Assembly (NCBI GenBank): GCA_965153355.1
Contig: OZ231127.1
Span: 42,656,001 to 42,720,000 of the forward strand
Reading direction: 5' to 3'
From: Flaccisagitta enflata
Taxonomy: Eukaryota; Chaetognatha; Sagittoidea; Aphragmophora
DNA length: 64,000 nt
In this document: positions 36,087-47,215 of the stretch, piece after piece
Layout of the letters: the number at the start of each line of letters is the position of its first letter
Position numbering within the stretch: position 1 is the stretch's first letter
The notes under the pieces: model-generated
What the model was told of the DNA's origin: nothing
The model's database searches: none
Seen by the model: the letters and a program-made list of their open reading frames with translations, nothing else
Made by a program: the position numbers and the translations under genes

Positions 36087-39000
36087 AGGTTCTCGTTCAT
36101 TATATTGCTACTAGATTTTAAGCAGAAAATCAGATGAGCTAGACAAAGAGATGAGGTAGACAATGAAAAAAAAATCACCTTTGTCTTTTTAATCATACCA
36201 TATCATACCACCTTTGTCATATCATCTTTGTCATATCACCTTTGTCTTTTTCATCATATTATATCATATCATTTCATATCATATCATATCATATCATGTC
36301 ATATCATGCCAGTAATGGCGACTATTGCCGACCGGAAAAAATCGTTAAGTTATGCTTATTCTTTCAAATCTTAATTTAGGTTCTATCTGCATATGGATAT
36401 GAAAAAGATTCATAACTCAAAAAGTATTGGTCTGACAGCGCTCTTCTTTGTTCCAGAAAGTAAAAAAAGATCTCTCTTTCCTCATGTATCAATTTCAAGC
36501 GTAGCCACACACGAGCCTGGTCGCAAAGAAACATGGAAAAATTTGATTCCCAAACAAAACTCAAAAATCGAAAAACGTTTTTCCGATTTTTTCCCCATGA
36601 TATCATATGATATGATATAGGGTGCGTTTCTACTCAAAGCCAGAAACACGTTTTTCAGGTAGGTTCTACAATTCGCGATTTTCACCACCCTCATCCTGAA
36701 AAAACATTGGCCTCTTGCAGGGATTGAACCCACGCTCAAAAACAATATATTCTTATCGGCTAGAAGCTTACGCCATAACCACCTGCGCCACTGAGACATT
36801 CTCTTAAATATTTAAGATTATTTCTGGTGCACGTGTTTAATAGAGATGCAATTAAATAAGATAGCCATTACAGAACTGAACCCCTATAAATTGATATAAA
36901 GTTGTAGAGTAATGCCACCGAAATTCCACTGACTTGAGTGTTTGCCCTAATGGCATGGTTGGTAATGGCGTCGACATCAAGTTCAAGGAAACCAAATTCA
37001 CAAGGCAACTTGGAGAGGGTTCGAATCTACCTTGTGCCTCAATTTTTTTCAGGGATAGTGAAGTAAAATCGCGATTTGCAAAACCCACATAAGGAACGCG
37101 TTTGTGTCTTTGAGTAGAAACACACCCATTCTATCATATCCTATCATCTATCATATCTTACCTTAATCATAATAACTATATCTTAAAACAAATCTTTTTT
37201 ATCTTCACATAAAGCGTCACCTTTTTCAATCTTCCAGCAGCGACGAAGGCGTTTGACGCGATTCCAGATTTGATAAAATTCTTGACATCCTCCATCGACG
37301 CCTCCATGTTTAACTGCTTCCGGTTGCGATGATGCTCCTCCCCAATTCCATCTCTGTTGTGTGATAACACAAGAAAAACTTGCAGCTGTTGAACCATTTC
37401 GTTCTCAACAATAACAAAAGCGGACGGGTGGGCAGGCGAAGGGGCAGTATTGAGAAGAGCGACCATTAATCAAAAATGCTTTAGATGGCGGGAAAGACGG
37501 ACGACGGAAAAGACGGACGGCGAGAAAGACGGACAGACACAGCCACATTAAGGGTCGCGAGTCTTAAAAGAATGACCCGATTTCTCAATTTTTAAATGCA
37601 CATAAGTTTGACCAACTCCTCTCTCTGACTCTGTCACATTCAGAGTTGTCATTCCTTCTCCCCCCACCCCCCCCCCAAAAAAAAAAGAGAAAAGAAAAAG
37701 ATAAATAGAAAAGAAAAAAGAACGAAAAAATGATTCCATTGATCAAAAAGTTACGGAACATTTAATTCTCGGTTGCTCAACGTTCACGGTCAGTGCCATC
37801 TGGAAGTGATACAGTACGTTGGGAGCAATGGAATCGTTCTTGTTGAGGCAATCTATGCATATTTATAATCGCGTGCTACGCGACTCAAAACACCGGCTTT
37901 GTCGGTTTGTCAGTTCATTGGTTGGTTATTCGGTCAGTCCGTCGGTCAGTTGGTTGGTCAATCAGTCCGTCTGTCACATTTCACTTCTTCGAAGTTGAGT
38001 CTCCAATATGTTTAGAAGTGGTAAGAAGGGATAAAGAGTTAAAAAAAGTTAAAGAGTTGAAAATAATAAGAATGGTTAGAATGAGTTAAAAGTAAAAAAA
38101 AAGTATTGAAAAGGGTTAAAAAGGGTCGATAATCAGAAAAAAAAGTCCTGAACATGATAGTTTCATTACTTCAAATTTCATATGTAGTTAACCACGTCTG
38201 GCAAGGACTTGTATTGTAGTCTTGATAATAGAAAGTTACAGTTTACATCATCCATGTGACAAGACATGGTATCAATGGACAATTCCTCCACACCTCGCTT
38301 TCGACTCAGAACGATTGAGAACGGCATATGCATGCCATAACATGCATTGAAAACATGTGTAAATATAGAAAAAAAAAAAATACAATGTCCATGTCAGTTT
38401 ATATCGCAAAGGCATTGATAGAAGCAAATGGGGAATGAAAAAAGTTTTGATTGATCTAGTCTATTTGTTACATAAGTTTTTGCTAGCTATTGTCACTTGT
38501 AAACTGCCAACGCATTTGTCACTCGCAGTCGCAGTCGTGCTTGCTGACACGGAAATTCTAGTTCCGTTGGCAAGAATACGAAGTATGAATGTTACGATCA
38601 AAGTAAAAGGGAAAGTTCCCCGTCTTCACTCTCTTTCCCCCTCTTTGTCCCAGGCTCCCAGTCATCATGCCGTTGTCTTTAAGGCAGATAGAAGTAAACT
38701 AAAAATCGTATGGGCCTAGACATAAAGGGCATTTTCAACAAACCCGTGACTAGCAAGTGTCGTTTTAAGCCAGATAGTAGCAAACTAAAAAAAAGCTTTG
38801 CAAAGTCTTATGGGCCTAGTCATAAAGAGCTTTTCAACAAACCTGTTTCTAGCAAGCGTCGTACTTAAGCCAGATAGTAGCAAACTAAAAATAAGCATTG
38901 CAAAATCTTATGGGCCCAGCCATAAAGGGCATTTTCAACAAACCCGTTTCTAGCAAGCGCCGTTTTTTGAATCTCCCTCGTCGTCAGGCGATTCATTCCT

Positions 39001-39787
39001 ACAGCCCCGTCTCCAGCTCCATCATCGCCATTGTCATCATTGTCTATATTGCCATGCTTTCTTCCTCCTCCATACGCCCTCTCACCGTCAAGCCCCCGAT
39101 GATCTCGATCACCGGTATTTTCCTCTCCTTCCTCTACCACCTCATCGTCGTCATCGTTACCATCCTCATCTTCCTCTTCCTCTTCTTCCACCTCCCCGTC
39201 ATCGTCATCATCGTCGTCGTCGTCGTTGTTATTGTTGATGACGATGCTTTTTCTTCTTGGCGGCTTTCCCAGCGGCGTTTCCGCTTTTGAAGCCACGCCG
39301 CCGATTTTCGTTTTGACCTGCGTCGCCGCCGTCGCCGCCGCCGTCGGGATGCCGGACGGCGCCGACGCCGCTTCCGCCGTCGTCGTCGTCGTCGTTCCGG
39401 CGCCACCGCCGAGGACGAGCGCCGATGGCGGCCCTCGTTCCGCTTCCGGTTCGGAAACGACGGTGATAGGAAGCAACGTTGTTTTGGATTGAGACGATTT
39501 CTGTTGGTTTTGAGTGGATGTTGGACCGGCAAATCTGTTTTGGTCAAAACACAGACATGGAAACAAAGGATTAAAAAGGCAATAGATTCACGAAAACACG
39601 TCTGTTTATATACTCATTGATGGGCATTGAAAAAAAGAAAGAAGCTAAGTATCCACAGATACAGACTGACATGGTGATATAAAGAAAATGCATGAAATGA
39701 TGCAAAAAGACCGAATGAGAAAGTCGATCGAAATTGAACAAGGACCGAGTGAATAGTTAAATGAATAGGTAGAGAGAAGATAGAGAG

Positions 39788-39862
<75 letters not shown>

Positions 39863-40876
39863 TTAGGTCGATCGACAGCTAGATAAATGAATACTTAGAG
39901 ATAGATATACTACCAGAATTAAAAAAAACGCAAGTTTTTTCAACGCCAATTTACGCGCTTTTGGCTAACTTTAGAAACAATTCATTGGTGCTCAAATTGA
40001 AGCTTTTTTCAAGGGCTTTCTTTTGAGCGCAATCCCACATTTGTAGCTTTATTCGTTTAGAAGTTACATTCAAATGAAGGTGAGTAAGTCAAAATTTCAT
40101 TTCGCAGTTGGAGGAGAAAGAGGCCATTGCTAATTGAAAATTATTTCTCTATGGTTGTCGTTTTTGTAACCATTTGAGCATTTATGCTCATTTCGTCACC
40201 AATCATGGTGCTCATATGAATGTTACCCAATGTCTGCCATGAAAAATGAAGCACTTGTAGCGGGTAAGTGTGATAAAATGTCCAAAATCATCATGGATAT
40301 TTCCCAATACCATTGATTTTTTTTTTGCAAAATACCTCATGCTTTCGCGCGGCTTTTTCTCATCAGTTACTGAATTCAATTGACTAAAACTCTCAAATTT
40401 GATGGACAAAAGCTCTAAAAAACTTAACTTGCCCTGAAAATGCCGTTCATAAGTGAAATATAGCCCAATCTGAACAATCCTGTGAAAAACTTGCGTTTTT
40501 TTTAATTCGGGTAGTATAGATAAATTGATAATCGATTTGTTGGATGGATAGACAGATGGATGGATAGATAGGTAGATAGATAAGTAGATGCATAGATACA
40601 TAGGAAATCAGACAGAAAATATAGATAGATAGATACCCCAGGTCTGTATCCCAATTCCCAAACGAATAAGAAGCTAGAGCACTCCATACAGAAAGCGTTT
40701 TGCTAAAATGCACCTTTTAAAAAGAAATTGTGAAACTGAAATTGGAAATGTTTTCATTCAATTTAATGCCATTTCTAAAGCAAAAAAAGATAGAAACATC
40801 AGATTGAAGCCAAACGAAAGTGTTTTCATGTTGATACGCATGGTAGACAGATGGATAGATAGATGAATAGATAGAT

Positions 40877-40939
<63 letters not shown>

Positions 40940-40948
40940 CAGATAGAC

Positions 40949-40979
<31 letters not shown>

Positions 40980-43498
40980 CAGATAAACAGATAATCATAT
41001 AGAGAGGTTGTTGACAATTCTAACCGAAGTAAAACGATGCCATATTTTTTCTTCAATGACAATGATCCTGATGGTTGACGTTAATCAAAAAAGACTTTTC
41101 TTCTAAAATTAGTTTCTGCTAATAAATGACTATCAAAAGCACACACGACTTTGACAGGTACCCAACAAATTAAAACAGCTTGCTGTCGCGTATGGCAACT
41201 ACTGAACGCCGTCAGTGTCAGGAGTCAACAAATACGTGTTGACTCGAACAACAAGTTCTCCTCACCTGGAGTCGCGATTGTTCTTAGTTCTGGGTGTGGC
41301 CTGTTTCGTCACTGGCGTCGATTTCAATCGAATTCCGAGTCTGATTGACGTAACAAACGATGGAAAAATAAACTTGAAAATGATTGCAAAATGCGCTATT
41401 CAATGGATTGCGCGCTAAACCTATCCTAGCTTTTTCACAGGCGATAGGCATGCTTCTGCCGAGATGCTTGTTTGGCCTATTTCGTCACTGCCCCTGCCCA
41501 ACCGCATGCGACTCGGGTAGTCGATTATCCGGCTAGAGTCTGTTGAAATATATTACTTCAAAATAAAGAAACAAGGCCAACACCTATAAGTCGCGTGCGA
41601 GACTCACTTAATTACATAATCGCCTAATTATTTGAGTACGTTATTTCCTGTAATGACGATAATGACTATAATTTCCTATTGACCTATAAATGCCTATAAT
41701 GACCTATAATTACCTAACTTTACCCAAATCAAATAATGACCTATAAGTACTTATAAAGACTAATGATTACCTATACTTACATATGGACCAATAATTACCT
41801 ATTATGACCTATGATTACTCATAATTACCCATAATTACCTATAATAACAAAATGACCTATGATTACCGATGTATAATGATGTATGATTACCCATAATTAC
41901 CCATAATTACCTTTAATAACATAATGACCTATAATTTCCTATAATGACCTATGATTACCTATAATTACCTATAATTACCTATAATTACCCATGATTAAAT
42001 AATGACCTATATGTACCTATAAAGACCTATAATTACCTATAATCACATATGGACCAATAATTACCTATTATGACCTATGATTACTCATAATTACCCATAA
42101 TTACCTATAATAACAAAATGACCTATGATTACCTATAATTACCTATAATTGCATAATGACCTATAATTACCTATAATTACCTATGATTAGCTATAATTAC
42201 CTATAATTGCATAATGACCTATAATTACCTATAATTACCTATGACTAGCTATACTTACCTATGATTAAATAATGACCTATAATTACCTATAATTGTCTAT
42301 TGATGTATAACTACCTATAATGACCTATAATTACCTTTAATGACCTTTGATTACCTGAATTTACCCGTAATTTCATAATAACCTACAATTACCTATAAAT
42401 ACCTATAATCACCTATGATGACCTATAGTTACCTAAAATTACATAATGACCTATAATTACCTATAATTATCTATAATTACATAATGACCTATTATTACCA
42501 ATAATGACCAATAATTGCTTAATGACCTGTTATGACCTATAATGACCTCTAAGTACATAATGACCTATAATTACCTATAATTACCTATAATTACCTATAA
42601 TGACTTTTAACACCTATAATTACCTATGATTACATACTGACCTATAATTACCAATAATGACCTATGATTACCTATAATTATATAATGACCTATAATCACC
42701 TTTAATGGCATATGATTACCTTTAATGACCTATGATTACCTATAATTGGATAATGACCAATAATTACCTATGATTACCCAAAATTGCATAATTACCTATA
42801 ATTACCTATAATCATATAAATAAAAAGTGAAATGACTATATTGACTAAAATGATTAAAATGACTTAGGACTTAGGGCTTAGAATGACTAAAAATGACTTA
42901 AGTGACTTAAAATGACTTAAAATGATGAAAAGGATTATATTGACTAAAATGACAATAATGACTTAAAATGACTTAAAATGCCTTGAAATCACTTGAAATG
43001 ACTTATAATCACTTGAAATGACTTAGAATAACTTAAAATGACTTAGAATGACTTAAAATGATGAAAAGGACTATATTGACTAAAATGACAATAATGACTT
43101 AAATTGACTTAAAATGACTTAAAATGACTTAAAATGACTTAGAATGACTTAGAATGACTTAGAATGACTTAGAATGACTTAGAATGACTAAAAATGACTT
43201 AAAGAAATAAAATTGATAAAAAAAGTAAAGTGTGACAGACCGACCGACAGACCGACAGACCGACGGACAAAGCGGGTTGTAGAGTCGCGTGCACGCGACT
43301 AAAAAAAACACACTGTATTCTTCAAAATACAAAACTACGTTCTATCCAATCATCGTTGGTAAATGGCAGTAAACAAAAAGATACAATGGAGTACCTGGAG
43401 GCTTTTTGAGTCGGCGACAACAAAGAGGCTCCGATGGCGCGCTTAAAGTTTAATTGCTGCGCCAACACGGCTTCCAAAGACGATATTGAGACCGTCAT
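34854..43498 (-). CDS. Probable 5' exons of the unrecognised low-complexity protein
   Basis: Four candidate minus-strand exons: 43498-43395 (starts MTVSISSLEAVLAQQLNF), 39534 down to an uncertain end between about 38865 and 39010, 37353-37221 (DGIGEEHHRNRKQLN to AAGRLKK), and 34931-34854 (ITYERTINVNLTSTDCG, 26 codons, TTGCAG acceptor and GTAAGT donor). Junctions 1 to 2 and 3 to 4 are in phase. The donor of exon 2 is not resolved; GCGTATGG near 39063 would give the right phase. Exon 2 encodes Thr/Ala-rich sequence followed by long Asp and Glu runs. The last exon ends in phase 0, as the exon at 23867 requires, so this could be one gene with the 20672-23867 exons, with the GPCR in the intron between. 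No domain recognised; it could also be two genes. Confidence 0.4.
35508..35705 (+). mobile_element. 198-bp MITE, copy 2, TSD GCTT (Chapaev-like)
   Basis: Same length as and nearly identical to 6675-6872. Flanked by GCTT at 35504-35507 and 35706-35709. The high identity of two copies with different duplications implies recent mobility. Confidence 0.8.
36050..36085. repeat. Poly(A) tract
   Basis: About 36 consecutive A after AAAAAACCAAAAAAACC. Possibly a retroposon tail, but no body was recognised upstream. Confidence 0.8.
36310..36598 (+). mobile_element. Family B-related element
   Basis: It begins CCAGTAATGGCGACTATTGC then CGACCGGAAAAAATCG and ends with AAAATCGAAAAACG and TTTTTCCGATTTTTTCC. 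The interior shares landmarks with 6300-6510 (TTGGTCTGACAGCGC, GTATCAATTTCAAGC). It sits within ATATCATATC repeats. Confidence 0.5.
36709..36797 (-). other. tRNA-like sequence inside the MITE
   Basis: On the minus strand: an A-box-like AGTGGCGCAGGTGGTTATGG and a B box GGGTTCAATCCC with spacing of a tRNA carrying a long variable region. The acceptor ends (GTCTCAG, AAGAGGC) pair at about five of seven positions and the anticodon stem is poor. Better read as a tRNA-derived or mimic sequence than a working tRNA gene. Confidence 0.4.
36942..37040 (+). other. Second tRNA-like sequence inside the MITE
   Basis: Plus strand: A-box-like AATGGCATGGTTGGTAATGG and B-box-like GGGTTCGAATCTACC. The stems are degenerate. 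It is oriented head to head with the copy at 36709-36797. Confidence 0.35.
37860..37980 (+). mobile_element. Family A element, copy A6
   Basis: Hairpin-like AATCGCGTGCTACGCGACT at 37867-37885, CAAAACACCGGCTTTGTCGG and a GTTGGTCAGTCC tract. The tail is not recognised. Confidence 0.55.
38690..38965. repeat. ~80-100-bp tandem repeat, three copies
   Basis: Three units share CTTATGGGCC(T/C)AG, CATAAAG(G)GC, TTTTCAACAAACC and TAGCAAGCGTCG, ending before 38970. It overlaps the uncertain 3' part of the acidic minus-strand exon. Confidence 0.75.
39790..39862. repeat. (GATA)n microsatellite
   Basis: About 18 GATA units. Further GATA runs are at 40555-40635 and 40848-40990. Confidence 0.95.
40630..40830 (+). 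repeat. Dispersed repeat F, copy 3
   Basis: Shares CCAGGTCTGTATC, AAGCTAGAGCACTCC, AATGCCATTTCTAAAGC and CCAAACGAAAGTG with the copies at 18600 and 22047. Flanked by GATA microsatellites on both sides. Confidence 0.6.
40848..40990. repeat. (GATA)n microsatellite
   Basis: About 35 GATA units with a few GACA variants. The Ile/Tyr/Leu/Ser minus-strand frames are repeat translations. Confidence 0.95.
41218..41555 (+). mobile_element. Family A-related element, tail clear (A8)
   Basis: The tail CTGCCCAACCGCATGCGACT then CGGGTAGTCG at 41490-41525 is characteristic. A hairpin AGTCAAC-AAATACGT-GTTGACT lies at 41223-41244 but no GTCC tract follows it, so the 5' boundary is doubtful. Confidence 0.5.
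41571..43308 (-). mobile_element. Giant family A element with expanded minisatellite core (A9)
   Basis: Reverse orientation. The tail ACAAGGCCAACACCTATAAG then TCGCGTGCGAGACTC is at 41571-41612. The GACC tract is at 43228-43268 and the perfect palindrome AGTCGCGTGCACGCGACT at 43283-43300, followed by AAAAAAAA. Between lie about 1.2 kb of ATAATTACCTATAATGACCT-type units and about 350 bp of AATGACTTAGAATGACTT units. The short relative at 48749-48972 has the same ends and an unexpanded core. Confidence 0.8.
41690..43200. repeat. ACCTATAATT and GACTTAAAAT minisatellites inside A9
   Basis: Units of about 10-11 bp (ACCTATAATT, ACCTATGATT, ACATAATG) to about 42830, then ATGACTTAAA units to about 43200. 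Strongly A/T-rich, no open frame. Confidence 0.9.
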
Positions 43499-44012
43499 AT
43501 CTACGACTTTTTTGGGTTGTTTTATCTTTTAATCGACTTCTTTTTGTTTATCTCAATGTTTTCTTGTCTTTCATGAGATACCAACAACAGCAACAACAAC
43601 AACAATCACAAAAACCAAAAAGGCAGATTTCATTTGCATCACTAATAGTCAACTTCTTGTATTTTTAATGTTACAATCTTCGAGTCTTTAACATATTCAT
43701 ATTGATTCTGAAAACAGAGGGTGGAGACTCTATACTTCAGAAAGCGATCGGCTAGGCTTCCATGTTTCTTTATTCTGCACATCGCTTTTTTGGCTTGGAT
43801 ACGGGAATTGGAAATCCTTTTAGCCGAGACACGCGATTTGGAAACGTAAGGAAAGAGTAGAAATTTGGCCAAAAGAGAACTCGAAGTGTTTCCAAGCAAA
43901 GAACTTCATAGAATGACCCTACCTGTTGGAGATGCTTAAACAGGACTCCATGCATGATGCATGCCCAACTTATACATCGATTTTTTTCCGCTCTTTTCGT
44001 TCGTTTCGGGTG

Positions 44013-44017
<5 letters not shown>

Positions 44018-44073
<56 letters not shown>
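44018..44073. repeat. (GA)n microsatellite
   Basis: Pure GA run of about 28 units. Other GA or CT runs are listed separately. Confidence 0.95.
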
Positions 44074-44074
<1 letters not shown>

Positions 44075-44149
44075 GGACGCATCCCAGGAACAAACCCTAT
44101 GTGGAAAAAAGGCCAAGTATTGTGAACCCCCTAGGCATGTTGTACCAGT

Positions 44150-44992
44150 AATGGCGGATATCGCCGTGAGGAAAAAAGTCGTAAGCATTGGTCACTTTTC
44201 ACCAAGTTTTTGTCTTTAGTTACTGCAAATCTTTTTTTTCGTTAGATCAAATCAAGAGCAATTGTATGTATTGATTGCACTGAAAATCAGAGAAAAATAG
44301 GACTGAGCCAAATGAGCTAGATGAGCTAAAATGCTCAAAATCACTCAACCAGACAACCAGCTATGCTCACTGACATGTTTTTTTAATATTTACATGCTCA
44401 CATCAAAACATTTATTTATCCCATTAAATATCAGAAAAAGAAAGACTGAGCTAAATGAGCTAAGTGAGCTAGAATGCTTAAAAACACCCTCACAGATGAG
44501 CAGTTATGCTCAATGATATGCTTTTTTGTATCTGCTTGCTTAAACATGTATTAAATTTTTTTTCATTTATCATATTTAAAAAAAAAAAAATGAGCTAAAT
44601 GAGCTAGAATCCTCCGAAACACCCTCATAGATGAGCAGCTATGCTCATAAACTTGTTTTCATGTATTTGCATGCTCAAACAAACATAAATACACTCCTTT
44701 GTTGATCCTACTTAAAATCATAAAAAATCGAAATAAAATCAATTTGAATTTTTTTTAAATAAATCTTTAAAAAATTATAACATGAAAACTATTTGTTGTA
44801 GAGCATTTTGCTTGGCGCCAAATGAAAGAGATTTATTGAATTACCTTATCAATTTCATTGGAGGGCTCATTTGGTCGGATTAGTTCTTAGATTTTTGCAT
44901 AAGAAAATTAAAACCCTGTTTCTCTCGAATATGTCAAAAAGTCGAAGACTAACTTCGACTTTTTTCCCGATGATGAATATAGGCAATTCATA
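44150..44992 (+). mobile_element. Family B element, full copy
   Basis: The left end AATGGCGGATATCGCCGTG then AGGAAAAAAGTCGTAAGC is at 44151-44185. The right end ACTTCGACTTTTTTCCCGAT is at 44953-44972. Inside are about four units of ~110-130 bp with GAGCTAAATGAGCTAGATGA, CTCAAACA and ATTTGCATGCTC. Mirror image of 1425-2408. Confidence 0.7.
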
Positions 44993-45301
44993 GATTAGGG
45001 ATAATTTCTGATAGTTCTGATCATGGAATGGCGACCCTTTTTCTCATAAAATGTATTGTGTTTGATTGTTTTTTTTTATCTCAAACTTTCCGCTCCATCA
45101 CGCTTCTTCATGTTTTGAGGCTAAAACTACGTGGTGAAAACGGTAATGTTACTTACTGTACGCATACTAACGAGTAAGCAGCTTAAAAAGGGTTTTTTGA
45201 AGTGGCGGTCGAATTCGATCGATATAATCTATTTTCTATAATCATGATAAATTCACGCTGACACACAGTCCGGGCACGTCGTTGCCCGGCCAGGCTTGTT
45301 T

Positions 45302-45312
45302 TATTCTTTTTC

Positions 45313-45343
<31 letters not shown>

Positions 45344-45442
45344 TTTCTTTTTCTTTTTCTTTTTCTTTTTCTTTTTCTTTTTCTTTTTCTTTTTCTTTTT
45401 CTTTTTTCTTTTTCTTTTTCTTTTTCTTTTTCTTTTTCTTGA
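45302..45442. repeat. (TTTTTC)n hexanucleotide tract
   Basis: About 23 TTTTTC units on one strand, so a long homopurine/homopyrimidine mirror repeat able to form a triplex. Followed at 45514-45715 by (TTTC)n. Confidence 0.95.
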
Positions 45443-45513
45443 ATTTACTTACTTTGAGGCTCAGATCCCAACCTTGGAGCCCAAATCCTAGTTTTGAGGT
45501 TCAATTCCTAGCT

Positions 45514-45525
45514 TCTTTCTTTCCT

Positions 45526-45605
<80 letters not shown>

Positions 45606-45659
45606 TCGTTCATTCTTTTTTTCTTTTTTTTTCTTTCTCTATTTCTTTCTTTCTTTCTG

Positions 45660-45690
<31 letters not shown>

Positions 45691-45715
45691 CTTTTGCTTT
45701 CTTTCTCTCTTTCAT
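45514..45715. repeat. (TTTC)n microsatellite
   Basis: About 45 TTTC units with a few GTTC and ATTC interruptions. Phe/Leu/Ser and Lys/Glu/Arg frames are repeat translations. Confidence 0.95.
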
Positions 45716-45759
45716 ATTTCCTTCTTTCTTCGTATATTTGTTTTGTCACTCAGAACGCA

Positions 45760-46660
45760 AAATCATAGTGTCACACACTAACTAATTTGAAAAAAAACTC
45801 ATCATTTAGTTTAAAGGTTAATTTGTAACCTTTACATGGTGCTCTGAGTGTAATGTTTACGACATTGCGTTCAGGTGGTATGGTCGTTCGGTCGATCCTT
45901 CCTTACATCCATATTGACAATTACGCTCTATTGGACGTTAGGATCATATTTCATGAATCCAATTGTATGTGTGTAGAACGCACTATCGTGACCAAAAGAA
46001 AGACGTAAATTTCTGGTTTTGGGAAATCTTGGGGAAGTTAGTTCATACTTACAAATCTTTTAAATGAGAACTAATCCACAATTAAGAATCCATTTCACAA
46101 AGTTCAAAGCATTGAGCATCTGGAGAAAGTCGTTACTAATGTGGCTTTAATCCTAACTCTACCTTACATTGACAAATCGGAGAGAAGAAGGTCTTTTTTT
46201 TTCTTTATCTTTTTTTTACGATCGAGCTATTTCTAGTGGAATACGAAAAACGTTGTTGGGGCACTCACGAAACTATTTTATAACTATGGAACGAAACTGA
46301 TTGTCGTAAGTACTCGGGTAAAGGCCTCAGCAAAGTTATTGGCAAGCGTCGAAATAAAATTGCTTATGGTATTGAACTGTTATCTTTACATTATCAATTT
46401 TCGCACATTGCTAAGGGTCAAGCAAGACAACGATGCCAGTGATTGGAGCGAGCAAGCATACCGCAGCGGGCGAGTGAGCGGAGCGATAGGTGCAAGCAAT
46501 CAGCGACCGAGTGACCAAGTGGCTCATAGAAAACGCAATTGTCAGGGGTAGAAACAAACCTTTCGCAGGGCTCAACTATTACGTCAATTTACTTACATTG
46601 CAAGCGACATGCGCTTTTCAAGCGAATTATACACGTTATTTGAATTGCTTTACTGTATTC
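45760..46660. other. Intergenic, no gene seen
   Basis: Mixed-composition DNA. The frame at 46339-46551 has a polar stretch (ASDWSEQAYRSGRVSGA) but no splice or domain support. Confidence 0.45.
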
Positions 46661-46664
46661 ATGG

Positions 46665-46832
46665 TTTTAGTTGTGGACACGCAACTCTATAAGAGGCTTT
46701 GTCCGTCTGTCCGTCCGTTGGTCCTTCCGTCCGTCCGTCCGTAACCATCGAGTCGAAAAGTGGGAAAACGCGCATTTCCGCCCCTGCCCACCCGTCCGCA
46801 ACTGATGGCCATGCATCCGGCCTTGTTTAGAT
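46665..46832 (+). mobile_element. Family A element, copy A10
   Basis: Hairpin AGTTGTG-GACA-CGCAACT at 46669-46686, CTATAAGAGGCTTTGTCCG, GTCC tract, then CCCCTGCCCACCCGTCCGCA and ACTGATGGCCATGCATCCGG with CCTTGTTTAG. Arm and tail copy both carry the GTTG/CAAC version. Confidence 0.8.
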
Positions 46833-47044
46833 TTTATTGAATTACAGTATTGGATACATCTATATTCATATTTATCTTAACTCATTGAGGTTTTCGCTTG
46901 AGGCACGTGATAGAAAAAAAAGGGGGTGTAAAAACTTAGTTTTAGCCATGAGCAATTATCTCATTTGCATAAAGTTGTCAGTTAGATGTTCATAATCTAT
47001 TAGCTATTTCACTTGAGAAACACGACAAACGGGTAATGTAGGGC

Positions 47045-47212
47045 CGAAGCTAAATAAACCAGACCGGATACACGGCAATCCAGTCGCGGATGGTTGGGCA
47101 GGAGCAGAATTGCATAAACCGCTATCAACTCATAAATATTTTGGACGGAGGGACGGACGGAGGGACCGCCCAACACGGCAAGGTGTAGAGTCGCTTGTCC
47201 GTGACTAAAAAG
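47045..47212 (-). mobile_element. Family A element, copy A11
   Basis: Reverse orientation. Tail ACCGGATACACGGCAATCCA and GTCGCGGATGGTTGGGCAGG at 47063-47102, GGAC tract, hairpin AGTCGCTTGTCCGTGACT at 47189-47206 then AAAAAG. Confidence 0.75.
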
Positions 47213-47215
47213 CCT

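Larger units (their letters stand above)
36620..37127. mobile_element. 508-bp MITE with ~70-bp TIRs carrying two tRNA-like sequences
   Basis: The left end GGGTGCGTTTCTACTCAAAG is inverted on the right (CTTTGAGTAGAAACACACCC). Similarity continues inward through an ATTCGCGATTTTCAC / ATCGCGATTTTAC block. No clear target duplication. Inside are a minus-strand tRNA-like sequence (36709-36797) and a plus-strand one (36942-37040). No transposase. Confidence 0.75.

Noticed and set aside
36709-37040. Two functional tRNA genes
   Set aside because: Acceptor and anticodon stems pair poorly and both sit inside a MITE. Kept only as tRNA-like sequences.
38865-39010. Reading the acidic minus-strand exon to its stop as the natural C terminus
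   Set aside because: The end falls in an 80-100-bp tandem repeat and hydrophobic sequence unlike the rest. A splice donor within the acidic region is at least as likely.
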